Source of the DNA: CPC320 sp002336405
Lineage (GTDB): Bacteria; Pseudomonadota; Alphaproteobacteria; Rhodobacterales; Rhodobacteraceae
DNA length: 64,000 nt
Assembly (NCBI GenBank): GCA_949372595.1
Contig: CASIAN010000024.1
Location: forward strand, 39,135 to 103,134
Direction of reading: 5' to 3'
The notes below the pieces were generated by a model. That model saw only the letters and a list, made by a program, of their open reading frames with translations. It had not been told where the DNA came from and made no database searches. Positions 1 through 8,664 of the stretch are shown here, piece after piece. The translations under genes and the position numbers were made by a program. Position 1 is the first letter of the stretch, and each line of letters starts with the position of its first letter.

Positions 1-610
1 TGACGAGGTCGTTTGCGGCGTGGGCCGCACCGGTACGTGGTTCGGTTATCAACATTACGGCGTCGAGCCGGATATGGTGACCATGGCCAAAGGCGTCGCC
101 TCGGGATACGCCGCGATTGCCTGTCTGGTGACCTCAGAGAAAGTGTTCGACCTGTTCAAGGACGACGCCGCGGACCCAATGAATTATTTCCGCGATATCT
201 CGACCTTTGGCGGGTGCACTGCCGGGCCGGCGGCGGCACTGGAAAACCTGCGCATTATAGAAGACGAGAACCTTCTTGAAAACACCAACCAGATGGGCAG
301 CTATATGCTGGACGGCCTAGCCGAATTGATGGGTCGCCATAAGGTAATCGGCGATGTGCGCGGCAAGGGTCTGTTTCTTGGGGCTGAACTGGTATCTGAT
401 CGAGAAGACAAAACTCCGATGGACGAGAAAAAAGTACAGGCAGTGGTCGGGGACTGCATGGCACAGGGCGTTGTGATCGGGGCGACCAACCGTTCGCTTC
501 CCGGCTTTAACAACACACTGTGTTTCAGCCCGGCGCTCATTGCAACAAAAGATGATATTGACGAAATCCTCACAGCTGTAGATAGCGCACTGACGCGGGT
601 TTTTGGCTGA
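1..610 (+). CDS. tpa: Class III PLP aminotransferase, C-terminal part; probably taurine-pyruvate aminotransferase
   Basis: The reading frame is open at the left edge, so only the last 203 codons are seen. The fragment begins inside the PLP-binding core (DEVVCGVGRTG, then GVEPD) and holds the Schiff-base lysine in MAKGVASGY (codon at 89-91), which marks a class III (omega-type) aminotransferase. In the taurine pathway this enzyme moves the amino group of taurine to pyruvate, giving sulfoacetaldehyde and alanine in the cytoplasm. The family is read from sequence. The substrate is inferred from TauR and Xsc directly downstream, which is the usual company of tpa. Without that context it could be another omega-amino acid transaminase. 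Confidence 0.85.
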   Translation, partial: DEVVCGVGRTGTWFGYQHYGVEPDMVTMAKGVASGYAAIACLVTSEKVFDLFKDDAADPMNYFRDISTFGGCTAGPAAALENLRIIEDENLLENTNQMGSYMLDGLAELMGRHKVIGDVRGKGLFLGAELVSDREDKTPMDEKKVQAVVGDCMAQGVVIGATNRSLPGFNNTLCFSPALIATKDDIDEILTAVDSALTRVFG

Positions 611-744
611 TTTCATCTTATGAACATTCCAAGGCGCTCTGCGAACCGAGCGCCTTGGGATCGTAATTGCGCCGCAATCTTCCACACGCGGATTAAAAGG
701 CCCCAGCATCGGCCGCAGGATTTCTGTCTTAGACGGCTTTGGGC

Positions 745-776
745 TTAATACCAGTTTGCAATACAATTAGGGCCAG
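745..776 (-). promoter_or_regulatory. Candidate TauR operator ahead of tauR (two direct half-sites, inverted orientation)
   Basis: TTAATACCAG (745-754) and TTAGGGCCAG (767-776) are 22 bp apart. Read on the minus strand they are CTGGTATTAA and CTGGCCCTAA, close to the CTGGACTTAA direct repeats described for TauR of Rhodobacter capsulatus. The second site is the exact reverse complement of one upstream of xsc. It ends 13 bp before the tauR start, where binding would fit autorepression. This is inference from motif match and spacing. Confidence 0.5.
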
Positions 777-789
777 ACTATGCTGCGCT

Positions 790-2244
790 ATGGCTATCCC
801 AATTGAAACCTTTTTCCTGATCCCCGAGGCGCAGGGTACCCTGCAGGCCCGCATTCAGCAAATGATCGCCGAAGGCATCCTATCGGGGCGATTTCGCCGC
901 GGAGAAAAATTGCCCTCGACGCGCAAGCTGGCGTTACATTTAGGGGTCAGTCGGATCACAGTGACGCTGGGCTATACAGAGCTGCTGGCAAATGATTATC
1001 TCAGCTCAAAAGGCCGCTCTGGCTATTATGTATCGCAAACCGCCCCTGAGCCCCCGTCCGTGCCGCCTAACCGGCCGCGCAATGACGGCGTCGATTGGTC
1101 CCGGGCAATCGGACAAAAGTTTACAGGCGGTGCGACCCCGGAAAAACCGCAAGATTGGGCAAAGTTCAAATACCCCTTTGTGTACGGCCAAGCCGATCCG
1201 ACCGTGTTTGACCACGCCAATTGGCGCATGTGCGCCCTACAGGCTTTGGGACAGAAAAACTTCACAGCACTCACCACCGATTATTACGATCAGGATGATC
1301 CGCAACTGGTTGAATTCATCGCACGGCATACTTTACCGCGGCGCGGAATCATTGCCCGTCCAGAGGAAATATTGGTCACACTCGGAGCCCAAAATGCGCT
1401 TTGGTTGACTGCCCAAGTATTACTGACACAGCGCCGCAAAGCCGCTATTGAAAACCCCTGCTATCATGCTTTGCGCGATATTTTGACCCAGTCTCGTTGC
1501 CATCTGGCTTTGATCGATGTCGATGAACACGGCCTGCCACCCGATGCAATTCCCTCCGATGTAGATGTCATCTTCACCACGCCAAGTCATCAATGCCCTA
1601 CGACTGCGACAATGCCGATTGAGCGGCGCATGGCCTTGTTAGAACGTGCCCGTGCTCAGGATGCGCTGATTGTTGAGGATGATTACGAGTTCGAAATGTC
1701 GTTTCTTTCGGCCCCTTCACCAGCATTAAAATCGCTCGATCCAGATGGTCGCGTCATTTATGTCGGCAGCTTTTCAAAATCAATTTTCCCAGGTCTCCGA
1801 CTGGGCTATCTGGTCGGATCTGAGCCTTTTATCAGAGAGGCCCGTGCCCTGCGTGCAAGCGTCTTGCGCCACCCTCCCGGTCATATCCAACGCACCGCTG
1901 CCTATTTCCTGTCTCTGGGTCATTACGACGCACTGATCCGAAAAATGAGCCGCATGCTCTCAGAGAGGCGGCGCGTGATGGATGATGCAATCAAAGCCTG
2001 CGGCTTGGCGGTGGCAGGTCGGGCTTATTTCGGGGGGTCATCGTTCTGGATGCAGGCTCCGGACGGGGTGGATACACGGGAGTTAGCCACCAAATTAGTC
2101 CCAAAAGGTGTGTTGATTGAACCTGGCCATTCGTTTTTTGCCCAACCTAACCCGCCGCAACAGTTCTACCGCCTCGCCTATTCCTCGATTGGTGCGGAAC
2201 GCATCGGCGAGGGGGTGGCAAAAATTGCCGGAGAACTCGCCTAA
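790..2244 (+). CDS. tauR: MocR/GntR-family transcriptional regulator of taurine use
   Basis: This 484-residue protein has an N-terminal GntR winged helix (about residues 18-81, with LPSTRKLA and GVSRITV) joined to a fold-type I aminotransferase domain. The domain keeps a PLP lysine in SFSK (K330), the MocR/PdxR architecture. TauR proteins of this type activate taurine genes when PLP and taurine are present. I chose the ATG at 790 (MAIPIETFFL) because the family begins close to the winged helix; an ORF extension to 739 would run through the upstream operator. The gene lies between tpa and xsc on the same strand, with candidate TauR sites on both sides. Function in the taurine pathway rests on family plus context. 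Confidence 0.88.
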   Translation: MAIPIETFFLIPEAQGTLQARIQQMIAEGILSGRFRRGEKLPSTRKLALHLGVSRITVTLGYTELLANDYLSSKGRSGYYVSQTAPEPPSVPPNRPRNDGVDWSRAIGQKFTGGATPEKPQDWAKFKYPFVYGQADPTVFDHANWRMCALQALGQKNFTALTTDYYDQDDPQLVEFIARHTLPRRGIIARPEEILVTLGAQNALWLTAQVLLTQRRKAAIENPCYHALRDILTQSRCHLALIDVDEHGLPPDAIPSDVDVIFTTPSHQCPTTATMPIERRMALLERARAQDALIVEDDYEFEMSFLSAPSPALKSLDPDGRVIYVGSFSKSIFPGLRLGYLVGSEPFIREARALRASVLRHPPGHIQRTAAYFLSLGHYDALIRKMSRMLSERRRVMDDAIKACGLAVAGRAYFGGSSFWMQAPDGVDTRELATKLVPKGVLIEPGHSFFAQPNPPQQFYRLAYSSIGAERIGEGVAKIAGELA

Positions 2245-2277
2245 TTGGCCTTAAGGGGGCTTTACATCTGGCCCTAA
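2245..2277 (+). promoter_or_regulatory. Candidate TauR operator in the tauR-xsc gap
   Basis: TTGGCCTTAA (2245-2254) and CTGGCCCTAA (2268-2277) are direct repeats 23 bp apart, about two helical turns. They start immediately after the tauR stop codon and lie 87 bp or more upstream of the xsc start. They resemble the known TauR half-site CTGGACTTAA and match the inverted pair in front of tauR. The likely role is TauR-dependent activation of xsc from its own promoter. Confidence 0.6.
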
Positions 2278-2363
2278 CAGAGTTTTATCCGACCTCGTAA
2301 ATCTTGGCGCAAGAATTGAGACAAACCGACTCACCCGGCCGGCCTGTACAGGAGTACCCAGCA

Positions 2364-4142
2364 ATGAAAATGACCACTGAAGAAGCCTTTGTAAAAACCC
2401 TCCAAATGCATGGTATTGAACATGCTTTTGGGATTATCGGCTCGGCCTTTATGCCGATTTCCGATCTATTCCCGCAAGCTGGGATCAACTTCTGGGACTG
2501 CGCCCACGAAGGATCTGGCGGCATGATGGCTGATGGCTATACCCGCGCTTCTGGCAAGATGAGCATGATGATTGCGCAAAATGGCCCCGGCATTACGAAT
2601 TTTGTCACACCGGTAAAAACCGCCTATTGGAACCATACACCTTTGCTGTTGGTGACCCCACAGGCCGCTAACAAGACAATCGGCCAGGGCGGATTTCAAG
2701 AAGTTGAGCAAATGGCGCTTTTTGAAGATATGGTTGCCTATCAAGAAGAAGTGCGCGATCCAAGCCGCGTCGCAGAAGTGCTAAACCGGGTAATCCTAAA
2801 CGCAAAGCGGATGAGCGCGCCAGCGCAGATCAACATGCCACGCGACTACTGGACCCAAGTGATCGACATCGATCTGCCTGAAATGGTCACCTTCGAGCGC
2901 CCGCGGGGTGGGGACACAGCGTTGCAAAAAGCCGCCGACCTGCTCTCGTCGGCCAAATCGCCGGTCATCCTGAATGGCGCAGGTGTGATATTGGCCAACG
3001 GCATCAGCGAAAGCATCAAATTGGCCGAGCGCCTCGACGCGCCAGTCTGTGTTGGTTATCAACACAATGACGCCTTCCCTGGATCACACCCTCTGTTCGC
3101 CGGTCCGCTGGGATATAACGGATCGAAAGCCGGTATGGAGCTGATTTCAAACGCCGATGTCGTCCTGTGCCTCGGCACCCGCCTGAACCCGTTCTCAACC
3201 CTGCCCGGCTACGGCATCGATTATTGGCCCAAAGACGCCAAGATCATTCAGGTTGATATCAATCCAGATCGCATCGGCCTGACCAAGAAAGTGACCGTCG
3301 GGATCATTGGTGACGCCAAAAACGTGGCATCAGCCCTGCTGGAAAAACTATCTGATACTGCAGGTGACAGTGGCCGCGCCGAGCGCAAAGCGACAATTGC
3401 TCAGACCAAATCGGCCTGGGCACAGCAATTGTCCAGCATGGATCACGAAGACGATGATCCCGGCACCACCTGGAACCAGCGCGCCCGCGCCAGCAAACCC
3501 GAATGGCTGAGCCCACGCAAAGCCTGGCGCGCCATCCAGAGCGCCCTACCCAAAGAGGCGATTATCAGCTCTGATATCGGCAACAACTGCGCCATCGGCA
3601 ACGCCTATCCATCGTTCGAAGACGGCCGCAAATATCTGGCCCCCGGCCTATTTGGCCCCTGCGGCTATGGTTTGCCATCAATTGTCGGCGCAAAAATTGG
3701 TTGTCCTGATGTTCCGGTTGTCGGTTTTGCAGGCGACGGCGCGTTTGGCATCGCCGTGACAGAGCTGACCGCAATCGGCCGCGAAGAATGGCCCGCTGTT
3801 ACGATGATCGTCTTCCGCAATTATCAATGGGGCGCCGAAAAGCGTAATTCCACCCTTTGGTACGAGGATAACTTCATCGGCACCGAGTTGGATGACAAAG
3901 TCTCCTATGCTGGTATCGCGCAAGCCTGCGGCCTGCAGGGTGTGCAAGCCCGCACGATGGACGAATTGACAGCGGCGCTGCATACGGCTGTTGAAGACCA
4001 GATGAAACACGGCAAGACCACGCTGATCGAAGCAATGATCAACCAAGAACTGGGCGAGCCGTTCCGCCGCGACGCAATGAAGAACCCTGTCGCAGTGGCA
4101 GGCATCAGCGCAGACGATATGCGGGTGCAAACCGTCGAGTAG
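2364..4142 (+). CDS. xsc: Sulfoacetaldehyde acetyltransferase
   Basis: Xsc is a cytoplasmic thiamine-diphosphate enzyme that desulfonates sulfoacetaldehyde with phosphate, giving acetyl phosphate and sulfite. The 592-residue product has the family length and the three-domain ThDP layout: an N-terminal PYR domain with the catalytic glutamate in CAHEGSGG (E49), a middle domain, and a C-terminal PP domain with the metal/ThDP motif starting GDGAFGI and ending in NYQWG. Near-signature stretches such as IGQGGFQEVEQMALFE fit Xsc rather than acetolactate synthase. The start at 2364 follows AGGAG at about 2350. The gene sits after tauR and its operator and before acetate kinase, which consumes its product. 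Confidence 0.96.
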   Translation: MKMTTEEAFVKTLQMHGIEHAFGIIGSAFMPISDLFPQAGINFWDCAHEGSGGMMADGYTRASGKMSMMIAQNGPGITNFVTPVKTAYWNHTPLLLVTPQAANKTIGQGGFQEVEQMALFEDMVAYQEEVRDPSRVAEVLNRVILNAKRMSAPAQINMPRDYWTQVIDIDLPEMVTFERPRGGDTALQKAADLLSSAKSPVILNGAGVILANGISESIKLAERLDAPVCVGYQHNDAFPGSHPLFAGPLGYNGSKAGMELISNADVVLCLGTRLNPFSTLPGYGIDYWPKDAKIIQVDINPDRIGLTKKVTVGIIGDAKNVASALLEKLSDTAGDSGRAERKATIAQTKSAWAQQLSSMDHEDDDPGTTWNQRARASKPEWLSPRKAWRAIQSALPKEAIISSDIGNNCAIGNAYPSFEDGRKYLAPGLFGPCGYGLPSIVGAKIGCPDVPVVGFAGDGAFGIAVTELTAIGREEWPAVTMIVFRNYQWGAEKRNSTLWYEDNFIGTELDDKVSYAGIAQACGLQGVQARTMDELTAALHTAVEDQMKHGKTTLIEAMINQELGEPFRRDAMKNPVAVAGISADDMRVQTVE

Positions 4143-4205
4143 GACCGCAGTAATACCGAAACAGGAGGCGAGTTTGACCCTCTGCATGAAAGAAACACGC
4201 CAAAA

Positions 4206-4235
4206 ATCAGAACAGCCAAGCCGGGCTGTTCTGAT
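4206..4235 (+). terminator. Hairpin terminator after xsc
   Basis: ATCAGAACAGCC (4206-4217) and GGCTGTTCTGAT (4224-4235) form a perfect 12-bp stem with a 6-base loop. A broken T-rich stretch (4237-4248) follows. It lies 64 bp past the xsc stop and before ackA, so it probably ends or attenuates the xsc transcript. Confidence 0.7.
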
Positions 4236-4315
4236 ACCTTTCGCTTTTGCAAAAAAGGCGCATCAGCCCGGTCGTTGCGTGCCTAGCTGCGTCCACCGCC
4301 AGCGTGACGCGTGAT

Positions 4316-5479
4316 ATGGCGCATCAAACAGACACTCAAAATATTCTGGTTCTAAACGCTGGATCCTCGTCCATCAAGTTCGCCCTTTTTGATGGGCACC
4401 TCAACCAAACTCTTTCAGGGATTGCAGAAGGTATCGGCCAGGTTTCGAAACTAACCATCGGAACCGATGTCGAAAACACGCCCTTTATCGATCATCGTGC
4501 CGCACTGAGCGCCGTGCTGAAACGATTAAGATTGCGAGGCTTCGACCTCAAGGCTCTGACGGCCGTTGGCCACCGCGTGGTCCATGGCGGCGCTAAACTA
4601 ACGCAGCCTGTGCGGCTTACCCCCGAGGTGCGCGCCGAGATTAACAATTGCACACCCCTGGCACCACTGCACAATCCCCATAATCTAGCCGCAATTGATA
4701 TGCTGTCTGAATTGGCCCCGGATGTGCCGCAATATGCCAGCTTCGACACCTCATTTCATGCCACCAATCCAACCGTGGCAACCCGCTATGCCATCCCACG
4801 CATGATCGAGACAAAAGGTATCCGCCGCTATGGGTTTCATGGCCTCAGTTATGCGTCTTTGGCTCAGACATTACCCGTGGTGTCCGACCAGAAGCTTCCC
4901 TCGCGCCTGCTGGCGTTCCACCTTGGCAACGGTGCCAGTCTGTGCGCCATTTTAAACGGTTATTCGGTCGCAACCACGATGGGATACTCGCCACTGGACG
5001 GGCTGACAATGGGAACACGCTCTGGTGGCATTGATGCCAATGCGGTCCTGCGTCTGGTGGCCGACAATGGGTTGGAACGCACCAAGGCCATCTTGAACCA
5101 TGAAAGCGGCCTACTTGGCCTGTCGGGCGGTAAATCTGACATGCGCAATCTGATGCTGGATGCCTCGGCCGACAGCGCCTTTGCAATTGAACACTTTTGC
5201 TATTGGAGCCTGCGTCACGCCGGGTCGCTGATTGCAGCAATGGAAGGGCTCGATGCAATCGCCTTTACTGGCGGTATTGGCGAGAATGCCATAGGTGTGC
5301 GCGCCCGCATCTTGCGCGGTCTGGAATGGGCCGGGGTCCGCCTTGATGTCGATGCCAACCACCGCCGCAAAGCCCGACTGCACGCAGACAGCTCAAAAGT
5401 GGCAATCTGGGTCGTGCCGGCACAAGAAGAGCGCATGATCGCAGCCGACACATTGTCAATTCTCAAGGGGGCTGCATGA
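4316..5479 (+). CDS. ackA: Acetate kinase
   Basis: Acetate kinase interconverts acetyl phosphate plus ADP with acetate plus ATP. The ASKHA-fold N-terminus NAGSSSIK (residues 14-21), the HGGAKL and FDTSFHAT motifs, HLGNGASL, MGYSPLDGLTMGTRSG and the C-terminal FTGGIGENA are all present, and 387 residues is normal. I chose ATG 4316; an upstream extension to 4247 would overlap the hairpin region. The gene follows xsc, whose product is acetyl phosphate, so it can gain ATP from taurine. It faces pta tail to tail with a single base between the stop codons. Confidence 0.95.
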   Translation: MAHQTDTQNILVLNAGSSSIKFALFDGHLNQTLSGIAEGIGQVSKLTIGTDVENTPFIDHRAALSAVLKRLRLRGFDLKALTAVGHRVVHGGAKLTQPVRLTPEVRAEINNCTPLAPLHNPHNLAAIDMLSELAPDVPQYASFDTSFHATNPTVATRYAIPRMIETKGIRRYGFHGLSYASLAQTLPVVSDQKLPSRLLAFHLGNGASLCAILNGYSVATTMGYSPLDGLTMGTRSGGIDANAVLRLVADNGLERTKAILNHESGLLGLSGGKSDMRNLMLDASADSAFAIEHFCYWSLRHAGSLIAAMEGLDAIAFTGGIGENAIGVRARILRGLEWAGVRLDVDANHRRKARLHADSSKVAIWVVPAQEERMIAADTLSILKGAA

Positions 5480-5480
5480 G

Positions 5481-6347
5481 TTATCCGGTCGCCACGGTCA
5501 CAGCTGTTGCCGCCACAATATCCTCGACAGACGCACCGCGGCTCAGATCGCAGACCGGCTTGCGAAAGCCTTGCAAAAAAGGCCCCAACGCTTGGGCTGA
5601 AGCCAGTTCTTGGCACAGCTTATACCCGATATTTCCAGCGTTTAAGTCAGGAAAAACCAACACGTTGAAATCGCCAGACTGCACCCCTTTCTTGGCTCCA
5701 ATAGCTTGGTTCAATGCCGCATCCGCCTGGATCGGACCAAAACTGTCGATGCCCAGATCTGACAGCGCATTGGCCGCCCCGCGCGTCAGATCAACCGAAG
5801 GTCCCTGGCCTGAATCGGCCGTTGAATACGACAAAAGCGCAACGCGGGGCGCGCCCAGCAAGCCCTGTGCCGACGCCGCAGTTGCGCAGGCGATATCAAC
5901 CAGCTCCTCCTGCGACGGCGCAACATTCACTGCACAATCGGCAAAAATAAAACTGCGCCCATCAGGGAACAGCATCAGAAAAAACGAAGACGGTGTTTTG
6001 ATCTTCGGATCCAAACCAATGGCGATGCTGGCCGCCTCGATCACCCGCTTCGTCGCACTGTCTGCCCCCGCTACCATAGCATCGGCTTGGCCCGCCGCCA
6101 CCATTGCGGCGGCGCGATACAACGGTTTGGCCAGCAGACGCCTAGCAATTGCCTCTTTCATCCCTCGTGCCTTTGTCAGAACCTCGATTTGGTCATCGCA
6201 AATATCCGTAAGTGGCATCGGTTGGCACAGCCCATCCGCCTGCAAGCGGGCCGCTGCTTTGGCCACTCGGGGATCATCCAACTCAGGAAACACCACCCTT
6301 GCGTTGCGCTCTTGGGCGCGCGCGTATATTTTTTCTAAAATCGACAT
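5481..6347 (-). CDS. pta: Phosphate acetyltransferase
   Basis: Pta moves the acetyl group of acetyl phosphate to CoA, feeding taurine carbon into the TCA cycle. The 288-residue product is a short, single-domain form of the PTA/PTB family. It starts at the FPELDDPRV-type motif, continues through ADAMVAGAD, and ends with a glycine-rich C-terminal part containing FPDLNAGNIGYKL. It is somewhat shorter than the roughly 330 residues usual for stand-alone enzymes but shows no break. A strong ribosome site (GGAGG) precedes the start. In many taurine users pta directly follows xsc. Here it is inverted, convergent with ackA and divergent from a citrate synthase gene 33 bp away. Confidence 0.93.
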   Translation of the reverse strand: MSILEKIYARAQERNARVVFPELDDPRVAKAAARLQADGLCQPMPLTDICDDQIEVLTKARGMKEAIARRLLAKPLYRAAAMVAAGQADAMVAGADSATKRVIEAASIAIGLDPKIKTPSSFFLMLFPDGRSFIFADCAVNVAPSQEELVDIACATAASAQGLLGAPRVALLSYSTADSGQGPSVDLTRGAANALSDLGIDSFGPIQADAALNQAIGAKKGVQSGDFNVLVFPDLNAGNIGYKLCQELASAQALGPFLQGFRKPVCDLSRGASVEDIVAATAVTVATG

Positions 6348-6380
6348 GTATACCTCCGTGTACAGTCGCAGGAGACAGTA

Positions 6381-7514
6381 ATGACCGAAAACGTCAAGAT
6401 AAACCGTGGCCTAAAAGGCATCTATTTCGAACGCTCAGGTGTCAGCCATATCGATGGTACCAAGGGTGAATTAAGTTACCGTGGGTATTCAATCCACGAT
6501 CTGGCAACAAAATCAACATTCGAGGAAGTCGCCTATCTGCTGATTTTTGGCGAGTTGCCGAACACCGAAGAGCTGTCTGATTTTGATGCACGTTTAAAAG
6601 CTGCAAGGCACCTGCCACAAGAAATTTATCAGATTATCGAGGCAACAAAATCCGGACATCCTATGGATGTTTTGCGCACAGCAACATCGGCACTAGCGGC
6701 GCTTGAGCCACAAAGTCTGCAACTCGGAGAAGAGGCATTTATTGAAAACGGCATACGCCTGACCAGTCAGCTGCCAATGATCATCGCGGCCCATGAGACG
6801 CTGCGCAACGGGCGCACACTGGTGTCACCGGATCCCAATTTATCGCATGCGGCCAACTGGCTGTGGATGCTAAAAGGCGAAGTGCCCTCGGCGGATGCGG
6901 CGCGGCTGGCAGATGTCGATTTCATCTTGCATGCCGAACACGGGTCCAACGCGTCAAGTTTTGCCGCACGGGTGACGATCGGCACTGAGGCCAATCTGCA
7001 CGGCGCCGTTGTCACCGCATTGGCCACACTGGCCGGACCAGCCCATGGCGGGGCTGCTGAAGATGTGATGAAAATGGTAATGGAAATCGGCACACCGGAC
7101 AAAGCGGCTGATTATGTCAAAGCCAAGCGGGCGGCGCGCGAACCGGTGACGGGATTTGGTCACCGGGTCTACCGTGCCGAAGACCCCCGTGCCCGCCACA
7201 TGCGCGAGGGCGTGCGCAAACTGGGCCAAGAAATGGGCGCACCGGAATGGTATGAGATACTGCAAGGCGTCGTCGATGCGATGAAACCCTATGCGCGCCA
7301 CGGCCTGAATGTGAACGTCGACTTTTATTCTGGTGTGGTCTATCAACTGCACGGTATTCCAATGGATCTCTACGTCCCGATCTTTGCCATTGGGCGCATG
7401 CCCGGTTGGATCATACAATGTCTCGAACAGCAGCGCGGTAATATTTTGATACGACCCCTGACACTTTATAATGGCCCGGAAATGCGGCCTTTCAAAACCC
7501 TGAAAATGCGCTAA
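6381..7514 (+). CDS. Citrate synthase / 2-methylcitrate synthase family protein
   Basis: This 377-residue protein is a short-form citrate synthase. The active-site triad is visible: H222 in PAHGGA, H261 in GFGHRVYR and D314 in NVDFYSG. Such enzymes condense acetyl-CoA (or propionyl-CoA) with oxaloacetate. The length fits the dimeric CitZ/PrpC type rather than the longer hexameric GltA. No prpB or prpD lies nearby, and the gene is divergent from pta and beside xsc/ackA, so I favour a citrate synthase supplying extra capacity for acetyl-CoA made from taurine. A methylcitrate role cannot be excluded from sequence. The ribosome site AGGAGA lies just before the ATG. Confidence 0.85.
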   Translation: MTENVKINRGLKGIYFERSGVSHIDGTKGELSYRGYSIHDLATKSTFEEVAYLLIFGELPNTEELSDFDARLKAARHLPQEIYQIIEATKSGHPMDVLRTATSALAALEPQSLQLGEEAFIENGIRLTSQLPMIIAAHETLRNGRTLVSPDPNLSHAANWLWMLKGEVPSADAARLADVDFILHAEHGSNASSFAARVTIGTEANLHGAVVTALATLAGPAHGGAAEDVMKMVMEIGTPDKAADYVKAKRAAREPVTGFGHRVYRAEDPRARHMREGVRKLGQEMGAPEWYEILQGVVDAMKPYARHGLNVNVDFYSGVVYQLHGIPMDLYVPIFAIGRMPGWIIQCLEQQRGNILIRPLTLYNGPEMRPFKTLKMR

Positions 7515-7600
7515 TATCCCATCATACTTGGCAGCTTTATTCTCTTCGCAAAAAGAAAGTTCATGCAACCCATGAGTTCAACACAGGACAGTAAAAAGCC

Positions 7601-8638
7601 ATGGCTCTTGCAAGCATACCCTTTGCCGTTTCCCTTCGGATTTCAAAACTCAAAAACCGCCTATATAGCGTGTTTCCGGGGGTGATTGTGTCAATGATCG
7701 TCGCAACCACAGCGCAGTTTCTCGCAGACCACTACAGCACCCCGGTTATGTTGCTGGCACTGTTGTTGGGCATGGCGGTCAGCTTTCTCGGTGAGGAGGG
7801 TAAAACCGTCGCTGGTATCAGCTTTACCAGCAAAACGCTGTTGCGGGTTGGGGTGGCACTTTTGGGTGTAAGGATCAGCGCCGACCTGATTATCGGATTG
7901 GGCCCGCAATTGATTGCGCTGGTGGTGGTTGGTGTTTTGGCCACAATTGCATTCGGACTTGGGGTGGCGCGTTTCTTTGGCCACGGCTGGCGGTTTGGCT
8001 TGCTCACTGCCAGCGCAGTGGCGATCTGCGGTGCCTCAGCGGCAATGGCCATCAGCGCGATATTGCCAAAAGATGACCGCAGCGAACAGCGCCTGATCTT
8101 TACCGTATTGGGCGTCACGGTGTTGTCGACGATGGCCATGGTGGCCTATCCGGTTGTGGTCAATACACTCGACATTGGCGAAACCGGTGGCGGCGTATTT
8201 CTGGGGGGCACGATCCACGATGTCGCACAGGTGGTTGGAGCCGGATTTTCAATCTCTGAGGCAACTGGTGACACCGCCACTTTGGTGAAATTGATCCGGG
8301 TGGCGCTGTTGGCACCGGTCGTTTTGGTTGCCTCGGTTATCATCCGCAGCTTCGCCCAGCCACCCGAAGACGGAAAAAAACCGCCGTTGCTGCCAACCTT
8401 TGTGGTGTTTTTTCTTGGGCTTGCAACGTTGAATTCACTGCACCTGATCCCGGCCCAAGTCGCCATCTTTCTAAGCGAGGCCTCGCGGTGGCTGCTGCTG
8501 ACCGCAATCGCAGCGGTGGGCATGAAAACAAATCTCAAGCACGTGTTGGCCGTTGGTGGCCCAGCAATCGCACTTTTATTCACCGAGACACTTTTTATCG
8601 CAAGCTTTGTCCTGATTGGGATTGCTGCTTTGCCATGA
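7601..8638 (+). CDS. YeiH-family membrane protein, putative sulfate/sulfite exporter
   Basis: The 345-residue product is almost entirely hydrophobic, with about ten membrane helices. It carries YeiH/UPF0324 family landmarks: LGMAVSFLG, LLRVGVALLGVRIS, AICGASAAMA, the charged LPKDDRSEQ loop and GGTIHDVAQVVGAG. Relatives occur beside sulfonate-degradation genes and are proposed to export sulfate or sulfite, though direct proof is thin. Position between the taurine genes and the sulfite dehydrogenase genes supports that role here: sulfite released by Xsc must be removed or oxidised. Start ATG at 7601 follows a purine-rich GGACAG. Confidence 0.82.
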   Translation: MALASIPFAVSLRISKLKNRLYSVFPGVIVSMIVATTAQFLADHYSTPVMLLALLLGMAVSFLGEEGKTVAGISFTSKTLLRVGVALLGVRISADLIIGLGPQLIALVVVGVLATIAFGLGVARFFGHGWRFGLLTASAVAICGASAAMAISAILPKDDRSEQRLIFTVLGVTVLSTMAMVAYPVVVNTLDIGETGGGVFLGGTIHDVAQVVGAGFSISEATGDTATLVKLIRVALLAPVVLVASVIIRSFAQPPEDGKKPPLLPTFVVFFLGLATLNSLHLIPAQVAIFLSEASRWLLLTAIAAVGMKTNLKHVLAVGGPAIALLFTETLFIASFVLIGIAALP

Positions 8639-8664
8639 CATAAACCATCCATAAAGGACGCCAG

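Noticed and set aside
5476..6381. 301-residue plus-strand open frame
   Set aside because: It lies antisense over pta, whose family motifs and ribosome site are clear. The plus-strand protein has no recognisable features.
6381..7514. 2-methylcitrate synthase of a propionate cycle
   Set aside because: No prpB, prpD or acnD nearby, and acetyl-CoA-forming genes flank it. Sequence alone cannot exclude it.
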